From contig JAIQFE010000007.1 in the NCBI GenBank assembly GCA_020073445.1, forward strand, positions 132,001 to 196,000: a DNA stretch of 64,000 bases. Direction: 5' to 3'. Below are positions 50,583 to 59,814 of the stretch, piece after piece. The notes under the pieces are model-generated. The model saw nothing but the letters and a program-made list of their open reading frames with translations, had not been told where the DNA came from and did no database searches. Origin of the DNA: Terriglobia bacterium. GTDB lineage: Bacteria > Acidobacteriota > Terriglobia > Bryobacterales > Bryobacteraceae. Numbering within the stretch: position 1 is the first letter of the stretch; every line of letters begins with the position of its first letter. A program made the position numbers and the translations under genes.

Positions 50583-52553
50583 GTGCGTTTAGCTCGCTTT
50601 ATGCGGTGGTCAGAGATGTCCGCAGTTGCCGGTGTGATCGTGCTATCGGTGGTACTTGCGCAGGTCGGACCCGCGCAACAAGGTAAAGGCAAGGCAACCA
50701 AGGCCGCAGCCAAGCAGACCAGCATCCCGCCGGGCGACTGGCCGCTCTATAGCCGCGACCTGGCCAGCGACCGCTTCTCGCCGCTGACCCAGATCAACAC
50801 CACTAACGTCGCTCAGCTGAAGCAAGCCTGGACGTATCGGCCGCCCGCTCCTCCTCCCTCGCCCGATAACGAAAAGGGCGGCGGCAAAGGGAAAGGCAAA
50901 GGCGGACCGGCAGGGCTGGTCGCGGAATTGACTCCCATCGTCGTCAACGGCGTGATGTATGTTGCCGGCGGCAACCGGGTCTTCGCGCTGGACGCAGATA
51001 ACGGCAAGGAGTCCTGGTCTTACACGGCTCCCGGTCCCGTTGCGAATCGCTCCGTCGGCTATTGGCCCGGCGATGGTAACAATCCCCCGCGAATTCTCTT
51101 CACGACCGGAACCAAGATGATGGCCCTCAATGCCAACACCGGCACAGTGGATCCGGGCTTCGGCAAGGAAGGTTCGGTGGACATCGGTATTGGCTGGGGC
51201 GGCGCTCCGTATGTCTATAAGAACCTGATCATCATGGGAAATAACAACGGCGAGGCCAATCTCGGCCCTCCCGGAGATACGAAAACCTACGACGCCCGCA
51301 CCGGGGCGAAACTCTGGGAATTCAAGTCGGTCGCCCAGCCCGGCGATCCGAATCACGCGAAGGCCTGGCTCGACGATGGCTGGAAGAATCGCTCCGGAGT
51401 CAACGTGTGGGGCTGGTATTTCACCGTCGATGAAGAGCGCAACCTGCTGTATATGACCTTCGGCAGCCCGGCCGGTAACTATTGGGGCGGCGATCGCCCG
51501 GGTACGAACTTATACGGAAACTCGATCGTCGCCGTCGATGCGACCACCGGTCAATACAAGTGGCACTTCCAACTGGTCCATCACGATCTATGGGATTCCG
51601 ATCTTCCCGCCGCGCCCAGCTTGTTCAACGTCGTGAAGAACGGCCGGACGATTCCCGCACTGGCGGTGATCAACAAGAACGCGCTGATGTATATCCTGAA
51701 TCGTGAAACCGGCGAACCGATCCACGGCGTGGAGGAGCGTCCCGTTCCGAAAGGCGACGTGCCCGGCGAGTGGTATTCGCCGACGCAGCCGTTCCCGGTG
51801 AAGCCTCCGCAACTGGCTCGCAATAGTTTCGATAAAGCCAAGGACATGGTCACCGCGGCGGACACGACGCCAGAACATGTCAAGGCCTGTGAAGAGCTGT
51901 GGGAGAAAGCCGGCGGGTACACGAACGCCGGACCCTTCTCGCCGTTCGTCTACCATGAGGCGGGCACCCCGCCCAAGAGCAGCATTCAATTCCCGGGCAA
52001 CGGCGGACCCAACTGGGGAGGCACCACAGCCGATCCCACCACAGGCTACGTTTTCATCGCGACGCACGACGCCGCGCTCTCGGGATGGATCGAGAAGAAG
52101 GTTCCCGGAGGCAACTACGGCAATCTGACGGAGGGATCCACGCTGCCCTATGATCGCGGCAGTATTTCCGGGCCGGGGCCATACACCGGGTTCACCGCAG
52201 GCGGTTTTCCGTGCCAGAAACCACCATGGGGCCGACTGTTTGCGATCAACGCCAACACCGGCGATATCGCCTGGCAAGTGGTCTTGGGAATCAACGAGCG
52301 CCTGCCCGAAGGCAAACAGAACGTCGGCAACGTGGGCAGCGCGGGTGGAACCACTACCGCGGGCGGTCTGCTGTTCATACCATCGGGCGACAATCGTTTC
52401 CATGCATTCGACTCGAAGGCCGGCAAGGAGTTGTGGCAGGTGAAGATGGACGCCACCATGAATGCGAACCCGATGACTTATACAGGCAAGAGCGGCAAGC
52501 AGTACGTTGCGGGTATTGTCGGCGGCGCTGTGGTAGCCTTCGCGTTGCCGTAG
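50583..52553 (+). CDS. PQQ-dependent dehydrogenase, paralogue 1
   Basis: The 656-residue quinoprotein begins at GTG 50583, fixed by GGGGGA upstream. It has a signal peptide, a Lys/Ala spacer, then the eight-bladed propeller with DWPLYSRDLASDRFSPLTQI, TPIVVNGVMYVAGGNRVFAL, VHHDLWDSDLPAAPSLF, WGGTTADPTTGYVFIATHD and ends in PWGRLFAINANTGDIAWQV. It lacks a fused cytochrome c. The family oxidises alcohols, sugars or polyols in the periplasm, passing electrons to a cytochrome. A Gly-Lys insert lies near 95-110. The substrate is not readable from sequence. Two paralogues follow. Confidence 0.85.
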   Translation: MRLARFMRWSEMSAVAGVIVLSVVLAQVGPAQQGKGKATKAAAKQTSIPPGDWPLYSRDLASDRFSPLTQINTTNVAQLKQAWTYRPPAPPPSPDNEKGGGKGKGKGGPAGLVAELTPIVVNGVMYVAGGNRVFALDADNGKESWSYTAPGPVANRSVGYWPGDGNNPPRILFTTGTKMMALNANTGTVDPGFGKEGSVDIGIGWGGAPYVYKNLIIMGNNNGEANLGPPGDTKTYDARTGAKLWEFKSVAQPGDPNHAKAWLDDGWKNRSGVNVWGWYFTVDEERNLLYMTFGSPAGNYWGGDRPGTNLYGNSIVAVDATTGQYKWHFQLVHHDLWDSDLPAAPSLFNVVKNGRTIPALAVINKNALMYILNRETGEPIHGVEERPVPKGDVPGEWYSPTQPFPVKPPQLARNSFDKAKDMVTAADTTPEHVKACEELWEKAGGYTNAGPFSPFVYHEAGTPPKSSIQFPGNGGPNWGGTTADPTTGYVFIATHDAALSGWIEKKVPGGNYGNLTEGSTLPYDRGSISGPGPYTGFTAGGFPCQKPPWGRLFAINANTGDIAWQVVLGINERLPEGKQNVGNVGSAGGTTTAGGLLFIPSGDNRFHAFDSKAGKELWQVKMDATMNANPMTYTGKSGKQYVAGIVGGAVVAFALP

Positions 52554-52561
52554 GACTCCTC

Positions 52562-53323
52562 GTGAAGCACGCTTCTTTGTGGTGCTTCGTTGTAACGGGC
52601 CTGTGCGCGCAATCGCTGCCGGTGGTGTCGATGCAGACCGATCCGGATCGTATTGCCCAGAGCTTGCGCGATAAAAAGCCGGCGATGCCTACGGAGGATT
52701 GCGCAGCCCTCGATCTCTGGGAGTGTCACTCGGACTACCCAGACCGAGTTTCAGACCTGTCTCTACGTTGGGTTCAATTGGACGACGATCCGGAACTGGA
52801 GGCGATCCTGATCGTGGAGGCCAAGGCCGAATCCACATACATGGCCTACGTCTTCGATAAGCAGTCGACTTGGAGGATGGTCGGTTCGTTTTCCTGCGAG
52901 CGGTCCTGCGAGCCCAATAGTTTCGTCCGGGTTCAGAAACTGACCTCAGATTCCCCGCTGCTCATACTGGTCCAGCGCGACTTGGGCGGAAGCGCGCAAT
53001 TCTTAATGACTGCAAGCGCATATCACCTGCATGGGGGCAGACTCTCGCAGGCACTTGAGGTTTCGACTGAGGAAGACGTTTCCTTACCGCCTGAACGGAT
53101 CACGCGCCGTTGGGTTCTGGCATCACAAGATCGTTTGGTGATTCATACCACTCGGCAAACGGTGCCCGCCCGAATTCGAAACAATTGCGAAGTCTACCGC
53201 TGGAGTCCGGTGGGTTCCGCGTTTGAATTGGCTCCTGCCGATCGAGCACAGTACTGTGATCTGAAAACAGGCGCGCCAATCCCCGGCAAGTCTTCCCCGA
53301 CAGGCCTTGGGGCCTATCCGTAG
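52562..53323 (+). CDS. Secreted protein between PQQ dehydrogenases
   Basis: The 253-residue protein from GTG 52562 has a signal peptide (about 1-22) and several Cys residues (CAALDLWECH; CERSCEP) suggesting disulfides. No family recognised. It starts eight bases after the first PQQ dehydrogenase, so it is cotranscribed and may be its partner. A longer frame from 52211 overlaps the dehydrogenase and is rejected. Confidence 0.6.
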   Translation: MKHASLWCFVVTGLCAQSLPVVSMQTDPDRIAQSLRDKKPAMPTEDCAALDLWECHSDYPDRVSDLSLRWVQLDDDPELEAILIVEAKAESTYMAYVFDKQSTWRMVGSFSCERSCEPNSFVRVQKLTSDSPLLILVQRDLGGSAQFLMTASAYHLHGGRLSQALEVSTEEDVSLPPERITRRWVLASQDRLVIHTTRQTVPARIRNNCEVYRWSPVGSAFELAPADRAQYCDLKTGAPIPGKSSPTGLGAYP

Positions 53324-53359
53324 TGAGGCGGGACAACTATACTTGATCGAAGGATACCG

Positions 53360-55324
53360 ATGCGCGCTCAATCCACGTTGCTTCTTGCTTGCAGCACGAT
53401 CTTGCCACTCTTAGCGCAGTCTCAGGCCGACCGCGACTGGCCGATGTTCAATCGCGATCTCGCCGGTACTCGCTACTCGCCGCTGAAGCAGATCGACGCG
53501 TCGAACGTATCGAAGCTCACCAAGGCCTGGCAGTATCGATTTAACCGGGAAGGGAAGACCATCAGCGGTCTCAGCGCGAGCGAGCTGTACCAGGAGATTA
53601 CGCCCATCGTCGTAAACGGCATCATGTACACACCGTCGGGCGATCGCGTAGTCGCACTCGAGCCGGAAACCGGCAAGGAGATATGGACCTTCGAAGTGCC
53701 CGACAAGGGCCTGGCGTCGTTTCGTGGCGTTTCCTACTGGCCCGGCGATCGCAACAATCCGCCGCGCATCATCTTCACCACCAGCCGCAAGATGATGGCT
53801 CTGAACGCGCGCACCGGCAAGGTGGATCCGGGCTTCGGCAAGGAAGGCTCGGTTGACCTGGAAGTTCCGTACGCGGGCACGCCCACCATCTACAAGAACT
53901 TGCTGTTCGTCGGGACCAATTTCTACGGACCGGGCGAGCGGCACATCGCTCCTCAGCTCGATCAGGCCGGCGGCCAGATTCCCGAGCAGCACGCTTACGA
54001 CGTCCGCACGGGCAAGGAGCTGTGGACGTTCCATACGATTCCTCGCGACGGTGAACCTGGCAACGAAACCTGGGCCAAGGGTACCTGGCAGAATCGCACC
54101 GGGAACAATGTCTGGGCCTTCGCGCTCACGGTGGACGAAGAGCGCGGCATTCTCTACATCCCCGTCAGCGGACCCGGCGCGAACATCTACGGCGGCGACC
54201 GTCCTGGCGCGAACCTCTACGGCAACACGCTGGTCGCTCTCGACGCAAACACCGGGAAGATGAAGTGGTATTTCCAGACGGTCCATCACGAGCTGTGGGA
54301 TTACAACCTGCCGCCCGCGCCCGGCTTGATCGACATCAAGAAAGACGGAAAGACGATTCCGGCGCTCGCGCAGGTGGGCAAGTCGGGCTACATGTTCATC
54401 CTGAATCGCGTTACGGGCGAGCCAGTGTACGGCGTGGAAGAGAGGCCGGTGGCGAAATCCGATGTGCCGGGCGAAGTATCTTATCCGACGCAGCCGTTTC
54501 CGCTCAAGCCGCCGGCGATTTCGCGCACCAGCATGACCAAGGACGATATCGTCACGGCGGCGGACACCACGCCGGATCACGCGAAAGCCTGCCGGGATCT
54601 CTGGGAGCGCTCCGGGCTGCACAACGAGGGTCCGTTCACTCCGTTCCCGTATCACGCGGAAGGTTCGGATTCGAAACCGGCGATCATCTTCCCGGGATTT
54701 ACGGGCGGCGCCAACTGGGGCGGCACGGCGACCGATCCGAAGCTCGGATACATTTTCGTGAACACCAAGGAGTCGCCCGCTGTAGGCTGGATGCAGCCGA
54801 ATCCGAAGTACGTGGCAGGCAATAAAGACGGGATCGAGCCCTACATCCGCAGCGCGCCGCAGGGGCTAGGCAGTTTCACCGCTCCCGCGCACGATGCGGA
54901 TGGCAAGCAGATCGGCAACTATCCCTGCTTCAAACCGCCATGGGGCCGCTTGATCGCGGTGAATGCCGCCACTGGCGATTTCGCATGGCAGGTTCCCCTG
55001 GGCGTGACGGACTCGCTTCCAGAGGGCAAGCAGAACACCGGCGCGACCAACACCGCGGGTCCGATCGTTACGGCGGGCGGGCTGGTGTTCATCGGCTCGA
55101 CTTCGGACAACCGCTTCCGCGCCTTCGATTCAAAGACCGGCAAGGAGCTGTGGGTCACCAAGCTCGACTACACTGCGACCGCGGTGCCGATGACCTTCAT
55201 GGGCAAGAACGGGAAGCAGTATGTGGCGATCGTCGCGGCGACCGGCGGAGGCGGCGGGCGCGGTGGCCGAGGCGGGGCGCCAGGGCCGCAGAATCAAGGT
55301 ATATTCGTCTTCGCGCTGCCGTAA
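53360..55324 (+). CDS. PQQ-dependent dehydrogenase, paralogue 2
   Basis: The 654-residue quinoprotein has a signal peptide (about 1-20) and the same propeller landmarks as paralogue 1: DWPMFNRDLAGTRYSPLKQI, TPIVVNGIMYTPSGDRVVAL, VHHELWDYNLPPAPGLI and WGGTATDPKLGYIFVNTKES. A Gly/Arg-rich patch lies near the C-terminus (about 630-645). It is exported and lacks a cytochrome domain. It differs enough from the other two copies to suggest a different substrate. The hicBA relic follows 24 bases later. Confidence 0.85.
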   Translation: MRAQSTLLLACSTILPLLAQSQADRDWPMFNRDLAGTRYSPLKQIDASNVSKLTKAWQYRFNREGKTISGLSASELYQEITPIVVNGIMYTPSGDRVVALEPETGKEIWTFEVPDKGLASFRGVSYWPGDRNNPPRIIFTTSRKMMALNARTGKVDPGFGKEGSVDLEVPYAGTPTIYKNLLFVGTNFYGPGERHIAPQLDQAGGQIPEQHAYDVRTGKELWTFHTIPRDGEPGNETWAKGTWQNRTGNNVWAFALTVDEERGILYIPVSGPGANIYGGDRPGANLYGNTLVALDANTGKMKWYFQTVHHELWDYNLPPAPGLIDIKKDGKTIPALAQVGKSGYMFILNRVTGEPVYGVEERPVAKSDVPGEVSYPTQPFPLKPPAISRTSMTKDDIVTAADTTPDHAKACRDLWERSGLHNEGPFTPFPYHAEGSDSKPAIIFPGFTGGANWGGTATDPKLGYIFVNTKESPAVGWMQPNPKYVAGNKDGIEPYIRSAPQGLGSFTAPAHDADGKQIGNYPCFKPPWGRLIAVNAATGDFAWQVPLGVTDSLPEGKQNTGATNTAGPIVTAGGLVFIGSTSDNRFRAFDSKTGKELWVTKLDYTATAVPMTFMGKNGKQYVAIVAATGGGGGRGGRGGAPGPQNQGIFVFALP

Positions 55325-55348
55325 GATTGCCCTTGCTATCATCCGAAC

Positions 55349-55557
55349 ATGAAGCCGCTGGTAACGCTTGAACGGGACGAGTCCGGCATGATCGTCGCCG
55401 AATGTCCAGCGATTCCCGGATGCGTCTCTCAGGGGCAAACCGAATCCGAAGCGTTGGAGAACATTCGCGAAGCGATAGCAGGGTGTCCCTTGAACCCCGC
55501 GCCGCGAATGACATGCCTTTGACGATCGAGGTCCGCGAGGTCGAAATCTCCGTCTGA
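55349..55557 (+). pseudogene. Frameshifted hicB-type antitoxin
   Basis: From ATG 55349 the first 43 codons read as HicB (MKPLVTLERDESGMIVAECP..., then QTESEALENIREAI). The frame then slips near 55480-55490 and stops at 55520. In another frame the typical HicB end ANDMPLTIEVREVEISV runs to TGA 55555-55557. So an indel splits the gene; a sequencing error cannot be excluded. Its stop overlaps the ATG of the hicA relic (TGATG), the normal hicBA arrangement. Confidence 0.7.
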
Positions 55558-55673
55558 TGCCACCTCTCCCTCCGTCTGTGGGGAGCGCGCCATCAAGGCC
55601 TTCCAGAATGCTGGCTGGACTAAAGACCGGCAACTATGACCGTTTCAAAATTCCTGGAAAGCTTGTAAGCTAA
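55557..55673 (+). pseudogene. Decayed hicA-type toxin
   Basis: Across two frames the region encodes GERAIKAFQNAGWTKDRQ, which matches the start of HicA (mRNA interferase), followed by GNYDRFKIPGK in the third frame. The catalytic His block (GSH) is changed and the protein ends after about 38 codons, so no active toxin can be made. It lies eight bases before paralogue 3 of the PQQ dehydrogenases. Confidence 0.65.
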
Positions 55674-55680
55674 ATCCTGC

Positions 55681-57606
55681 ATGCAAATCCGATATATCGC
55701 GATTTTAGGCGTTGCGCCGGCGCTCTTCGGCCAAAGCTCTGCGATTCGCCCGGGCGATTGGCCCCGCTACGGCCGCGATCTGACCAGCACTCGCTTCTCT
55801 CCGCTGAACCAGATCACCAGCGGCAATGTCGCGAAGCTTAAGACCGCCTGGACCTATCAGCTCCGTACCGACGAGGAACGCAGTCGCGCAGGCCGGGGCG
55901 GGGGAATCGGCGGCTATTCGCAGGTCACACCCATTGTCGTGAACGGAGTAATGTACATCACGGCCGGGAATCGCGTCCTGGCGCTCGATCCCGATACCGG
56001 CAAGGAAATCTGGAAATACGAAGTCACCGGCGGCAATCCCTCCGCTCGCGGGGTCACCTACTGGCCCGGCGACGCGGACAATCCGCCGAGGATCATCTTC
56101 ACCGCCGGACGCCGGATGGTCGGCCTCAATGCTCGCACCGGCAAGATCGATCCGGGCTTCGGCAAGGAAGGCGAGGTCGACCTGGTGGTTCCCTATAATT
56201 CGCCTCCGACCGTTTACAAGAACATGCTGTTCGTCGGCGCCAATGTCGGGGAGCAGCCGGCTACCGGCCAGCCCGGCGATACGCGCGCGTATGACGCTCG
56301 CACCGGCGCGAAGAAGTGGGAGTTTCACTCTGTCCCTCGTCCGGGTGAGCCCGGCCACGAATCCTGGACCGGGGAAGAATGGAAGGATCGCACCGGAGTC
56401 AACAACTGGGGCTTCTTCATGACCGTCGACGAAGCCCGCGACACCCTCTACACCACCTTCGGAAGTCCCGCCAGCGACTTCTACGGATTCGACCGCCAGG
56501 GCAATAACCTGTTCGGTAACTCCGTTGTGGCTCTGGATGTTAACACCGGAAAGATGAAGTGGTACTTCCAGGCGGTTCACCACGATTTATGGGACATGGA
56601 TCTGCCGCCCGCCCCGGTCCTGCTGGATCTTACGGTGAAGGGCAAGAAGATCCCGGCGCTCGCTCAGACCGGCAAGGTCGGATACATGTACATTCTCGAT
56701 CGCACGACTGGCAAGCCGGTGTTCGGCATCGACGAAAAACCGGTCGCGCAGAGCAAGGTCCCCGGAGAGCACACCTCGCCCACTCAGCCGATTCCGGTAA
56801 AGCCTCCGCAGCTCGCGCGGCATGCGTTCGATCCCGCCACCGAAATGGTCACCGCCGCCGACACCAACGAAGCGCACGCCAAAGCCTGCGCGGAACTGGC
56901 GGAAAAGAGCGGGCCGCTGGTAAACGAAGGTCCCTTCACGCCATGGGTCTATCGCGCGCCCGGTGCGCCGCCGACCTCGAGCATCATTTTCCCCGGTGCG
57001 ATCGGCGGAACCGACTGGGGCGGCATGTCTGCCGATCCCCGCAACAACTACGTCTTCGTAAACACGTCGGATTACGCCAGCATCGGCTGGATTGAAAAGA
57101 TGCCGGACAACGCGCGTGTACCGTACGACCAGCGCAGCGTCTACGGCGCGCCGGTTCCTTCCAAATTTTGGGATCGCAAGACCGACGCCAAGGGAGCCCT
57201 GCTGGGATCGTCGTCGTGGCCGTGCCAGAAACCGCCATGGGGACACCTGACTGCGGTGAACGCGAACACCGGCGATTTCGCCTGGCGCATCGTGTTCGGT
57301 GTCACCGACGATCTGCCTGAAGGAAAGAAGAACACCGGACGTGTCAACGGCGGCGGGTCGATCGCCACCGCCGGGGGCTTGGTGTTTATTGGCGCGACCA
57401 ACGATAAGCGCTTTCACGCCTTCGATTCGAAAACCGGGAAACTGCTGTGGGAGATCAAGCTCGAATACGACGCGATCGCCACGCCGATCACATATTCCGG
57501 GAAAAACGGGAAGCAGTACGTCGCGATCACAGCCTCGGGCGGTCTGGGGATTACCGATCCGAACCCGAGCAATCACGAACAGATCTACGTATTCGCTCTG
57601 CCGTAA
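55681..57606 (+). CDS. PQQ-dependent dehydrogenase, paralogue 3
   Basis: The 641-residue quinoprotein has a short signal peptide (about 1-18) and the family landmarks DWPRYGRDLTSTRFSPLNQI, TPIVVNGVMYITAGNRVLAL, VHHDLWDMDLPPAPVLL, WGGMSADPRNNYVFVNTSD and PWGHLTAVNANTGDFAWRI. It also lacks a cytochrome domain. An Arg/Gly-rich loop near 65-75 (RAGRGGGIGG) is unlike paralogue 1. It ends the dehydrogenase cluster and is convergent with the CusF-like gene, 11 bases away. Confidence 0.85.
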   Translation: MQIRYIAILGVAPALFGQSSAIRPGDWPRYGRDLTSTRFSPLNQITSGNVAKLKTAWTYQLRTDEERSRAGRGGGIGGYSQVTPIVVNGVMYITAGNRVLALDPDTGKEIWKYEVTGGNPSARGVTYWPGDADNPPRIIFTAGRRMVGLNARTGKIDPGFGKEGEVDLVVPYNSPPTVYKNMLFVGANVGEQPATGQPGDTRAYDARTGAKKWEFHSVPRPGEPGHESWTGEEWKDRTGVNNWGFFMTVDEARDTLYTTFGSPASDFYGFDRQGNNLFGNSVVALDVNTGKMKWYFQAVHHDLWDMDLPPAPVLLDLTVKGKKIPALAQTGKVGYMYILDRTTGKPVFGIDEKPVAQSKVPGEHTSPTQPIPVKPPQLARHAFDPATEMVTAADTNEAHAKACAELAEKSGPLVNEGPFTPWVYRAPGAPPTSSIIFPGAIGGTDWGGMSADPRNNYVFVNTSDYASIGWIEKMPDNARVPYDQRSVYGAPVPSKFWDRKTDAKGALLGSSSWPCQKPPWGHLTAVNANTGDFAWRIVFGVTDDLPEGKKNTGRVNGGGSIATAGGLVFIGATNDKRFHAFDSKTGKLLWEIKLEYDAIATPITYSGKNGKQYVAITASGGLGITDPNPSNHEQIYVFALP

Positions 57607-57617
57607 ATTGACGGCGA

Positions 57618-57947
57618 TTACTTCTGCTTAGCCTTGTCCGCCGGCGGCACCACGTGGACGTCGTACAGCGTATAGTCGCCGTCATACACCGTGGCACTGA
57701 TCCGATCCCCGACCTTGACCTTCTTGAGGACGTCGGACTTGTCGACCTTGTACGCCATGGTCATGGCGTCCATGTAACCCTCGACCTTGCCGTGGTTCAC
57801 CGTCAGGCGGTCCGTTTGCACACCCTCCACTTTCCCCTCGAGCGTGTGGGACTTGCCCTTCGCCTGTTGCGCCGTAGCGGTCATGCCTACTAAGCACGCG
57901 ATCGCTAAAGCTACTGCCAGCACGTGCAGAATCCGATGAACTCTCAT
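57618..57947 (-). CDS. CusF-like periplasmic metal-binding protein
   Basis: The 109-residue protein has a signal peptide (about 1-27) and an OB-fold-type body with NHGKVEGYMDAMTMAYKVDK, in which His, Met and Met take the positions of the copper ligands in CusF, and KVGDRISATVYDGDYTLYDV. CusF carries Cu(I)/Ag(I) to an efflux pump. The Trp that caps the metal in CusF is replaced by Tyr. It is divergent from the histidine kinase, suggesting that the two-component system senses metal or controls this gene. Confidence 0.75.
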   Translation of the reverse strand: MRVHRILHVLAVALAIACLVGMTATAQQAKGKSHTLEGKVEGVQTDRLTVNHGKVEGYMDAMTMAYKVDKSDVLKKVKVGDRISATVYDGDYTLYDVHVVPPADKAKQK

Positions 57948-57998
57948 TTGAGGAACTCCCCTATGAAGAAGTTTATCATCGTCCTTTCGCGTGCCACC

Positions 57999-58013
57999 TT
58001 TAACATTTTTAAC
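57999..58013. promoter_or_regulatory. TTTAAC-N3-TTTAAC direct repeat
   Basis: Two TTTAAC words nine bases apart lie between the CusF-like gene and the histidine kinase gene, with a third similar word (TTTTAC) 11 bases on. Read on the other strand this is GTTAAA-N3-GTTAAA, matching GTTAAG-N3-GTTAAG at 60525-60539. It is a candidate binding site for the OmpR-type regulator. Confidence 0.45.
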
Positions 58014-58068
58014 CTACGTTTTACCGAGCTTTAGCACCAGCCATCCGCGTGCTCGCTTATGTTAGTAG

Positions 58069-59814
58069 ATGATGGACCCGGATCAGATCCGACGTCGAGC
58101 CCCCGTGCTGTGGCTCTTCATGGCGCTGCTGGTGGTCCTGGTCTGCGTCCTGGCCGTTCTGCAGTACCGCTGGATCGGCGAGCTCAGCGTCACCGAAGAA
58201 AAGCAACTCCAGTACGATCTGCAGGCGGCGGCCAACAAGCTGAGTAGTTCTTTCAACGCCGAACTCAGCGCTGCCGCCGAAGGGCTGCAGCCCAGCGAAC
58301 AGCAGGTCCAAGAGATGGGGCGGCAGAAGGCCTATGAACGCCGCTACAGCGAGTGGCACATGTCCGCGGCACATCCGCGCCTGTTTCGCCGGGCCGCTAT
58401 GGTGGGCGAGGAGAATGGCCGCCTCGCACTGCGCATGTTCAACCCGGAAACCGGTGCTTTGGAACTTGTGGAATGGCCCGCCGACTGGATCCCGTGGCGA
58501 GAGTTTGTCGCCTTGAGGCTTTCCGGCGTCAATTCTCAGCGCCCCGAGAATTCCCCGCTGATCGACTATCCCCGATTCCGTAACCAGCCGGATCCCGGTT
58601 CGGGGCGTCAGGAAGAATTAGAGTGGCTGCTCCTGGATGTCGATGCTAAGTACGTGAGCGAGGTCATATTGCCGGAGCTGCTCACGCAGCAACTCGGCGA
58701 TGATTTCCGTTCGCAGTATCGAGTGGAAGTGTCCGTGCGCGCAGATCCTTCCAAGGTCATTTTCGGAACGGACTCCGGCCGCGCGCCATCGTCTGGGAAC
58801 CAGGCCCCAGCGACCGCCACCTTGTTCGATCCTCCTCGGCCTCCACGGAACGGGGCATCTGGACAGACCGTGCCAGTCCGGGGCGTCTCGAACGATTCTG
58901 GACGCGGCCGGTGGATGCTCTCGGTGTGGCTGCGAGATGGTTCGCTTGAAGCCATCGTCGCCAAGACCCGCCGCCGCGATTTAGCGATCTCCGGAGGCGT
59001 CCTGCTTCTGATGCTTGCCACGGGCGCCGCATTGGCCCAGTTTTCGCGCCGGGCGCAGCAGCTAGCTCAAGTGGAAATGGAATTCGTCGCAGGTGTGTCC
59101 CATGAGCTGCGCACGCCACTGACCGTGATCCGGACCGCGGCGTTCAATCTGCGCGGCAAAGTGGCGACGAATCCGTCGCAAGTGGAGCGTTATGGCGCTC
59201 TCATCCAGCAGGAAAGCGAGCGTCTCGGCGCGATCGTCGAGCAGGTCCTGCGTTTCGCCGGCGCCAAGGCCGGCCGTGTGGTGCAGGAGCGCCAGCCGGT
59301 TTCTGTTGCAGGTCTAATCGAAGGGACCCTGCAATCCAACAAAGGCATGCTTGAAGACGCCTTGTGCGAAGTGCAGACGCATATCGAACCGGGTCTGCCG
59401 CCGATCAGCGGAGATTCGCTGGCGCTGCGTCATGCTCTGCAGAACCTTTTGGCCAACGCGGCCAAATATGGCGGGGCTGCGGGCAGGCAATCGGTGGAGA
59501 TATCCGCGCGAGCCGTGCGCGGCGCTACCGGGAATAAAGCAGCGGAGATTGAAATTCGCGTTGCCGATCGCGGCATGGGAATCCCTCCTGAGGAACAGAA
59601 GCACGTGTTCGATGCGTTCTTCCGCGGAAGAAAAGCCGTGGAGGATCAGATTCACGGTACCGGGCTTGGCCTGCACCTTGTGAAAAGAATCGTGGAAGCT
59701 CACGGAGGAACCGTGAGCCTGGAGAGTGAGCCCGGCGCCGGATCCACGTTTATCGTGCGCATTCCGGCCGCTCCGGCGGAACATCAGGATGAACTCGCGC
59801 ATTCTCTTGGTTGA
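58069..59814 (+). CDS. Sensor histidine kinase
   Basis: The 581-residue protein has two membrane helices (about 11-29 and 303-322) enclosing a periplasmic domain of about 270 residues without a recognised family. The kinase core follows: FVAGVSHELRTPLTVIRTAA (phospho-His), NLLANAAKYGG (N box), DRGMGIPPEEQKHVFDAFFR and HGTGLGLHLVKRIVEAHGG (G boxes). No HAMP domain is evident. Its 3' end overlaps the regulator gene by 26 bases, so they form one pair. The CusF-like neighbour hints at a metal or envelope signal. Confidence 0.93.
   Translation: MMDPDQIRRRAPVLWLFMALLVVLVCVLAVLQYRWIGELSVTEEKQLQYDLQAAANKLSSSFNAELSAAAEGLQPSEQQVQEMGRQKAYERRYSEWHMSAAHPRLFRRAAMVGEENGRLALRMFNPETGALELVEWPADWIPWREFVALRLSGVNSQRPENSPLIDYPRFRNQPDPGSGRQEELEWLLLDVDAKYVSEVILPELLTQQLGDDFRSQYRVEVSVRADPSKVIFGTDSGRAPSSGNQAPATATLFDPPRPPRNGASGQTVPVRGVSNDSGRGRWMLSVWLRDGSLEAIVAKTRRRDLAISGGVLLLMLATGAALAQFSRRAQQLAQVEMEFVAGVSHELRTPLTVIRTAAFNLRGKVATNPSQVERYGALIQQESERLGAIVEQVLRFAGAKAGRVVQERQPVSVAGLIEGTLQSNKGMLEDALCEVQTHIEPGLPPISGDSLALRHALQNLLANAAKYGGAAGRQSVEISARAVRGATGNKAAEIEIRVADRGMGIPPEEQKHVFDAFFRGRKAVEDQIHGTGLGLHLVKRIVEAHGGTVSLESEPGAGSTFIVRIPAAPAEHQDELAHSLG

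Noticed and set aside
52211-52561. Upstream extension of the 52562 gene
   Set aside because: It lies out of frame inside PQQ paralogue 1 and the product is Arg-rich nonsense; the GTG at 52562 begins a signal peptide.
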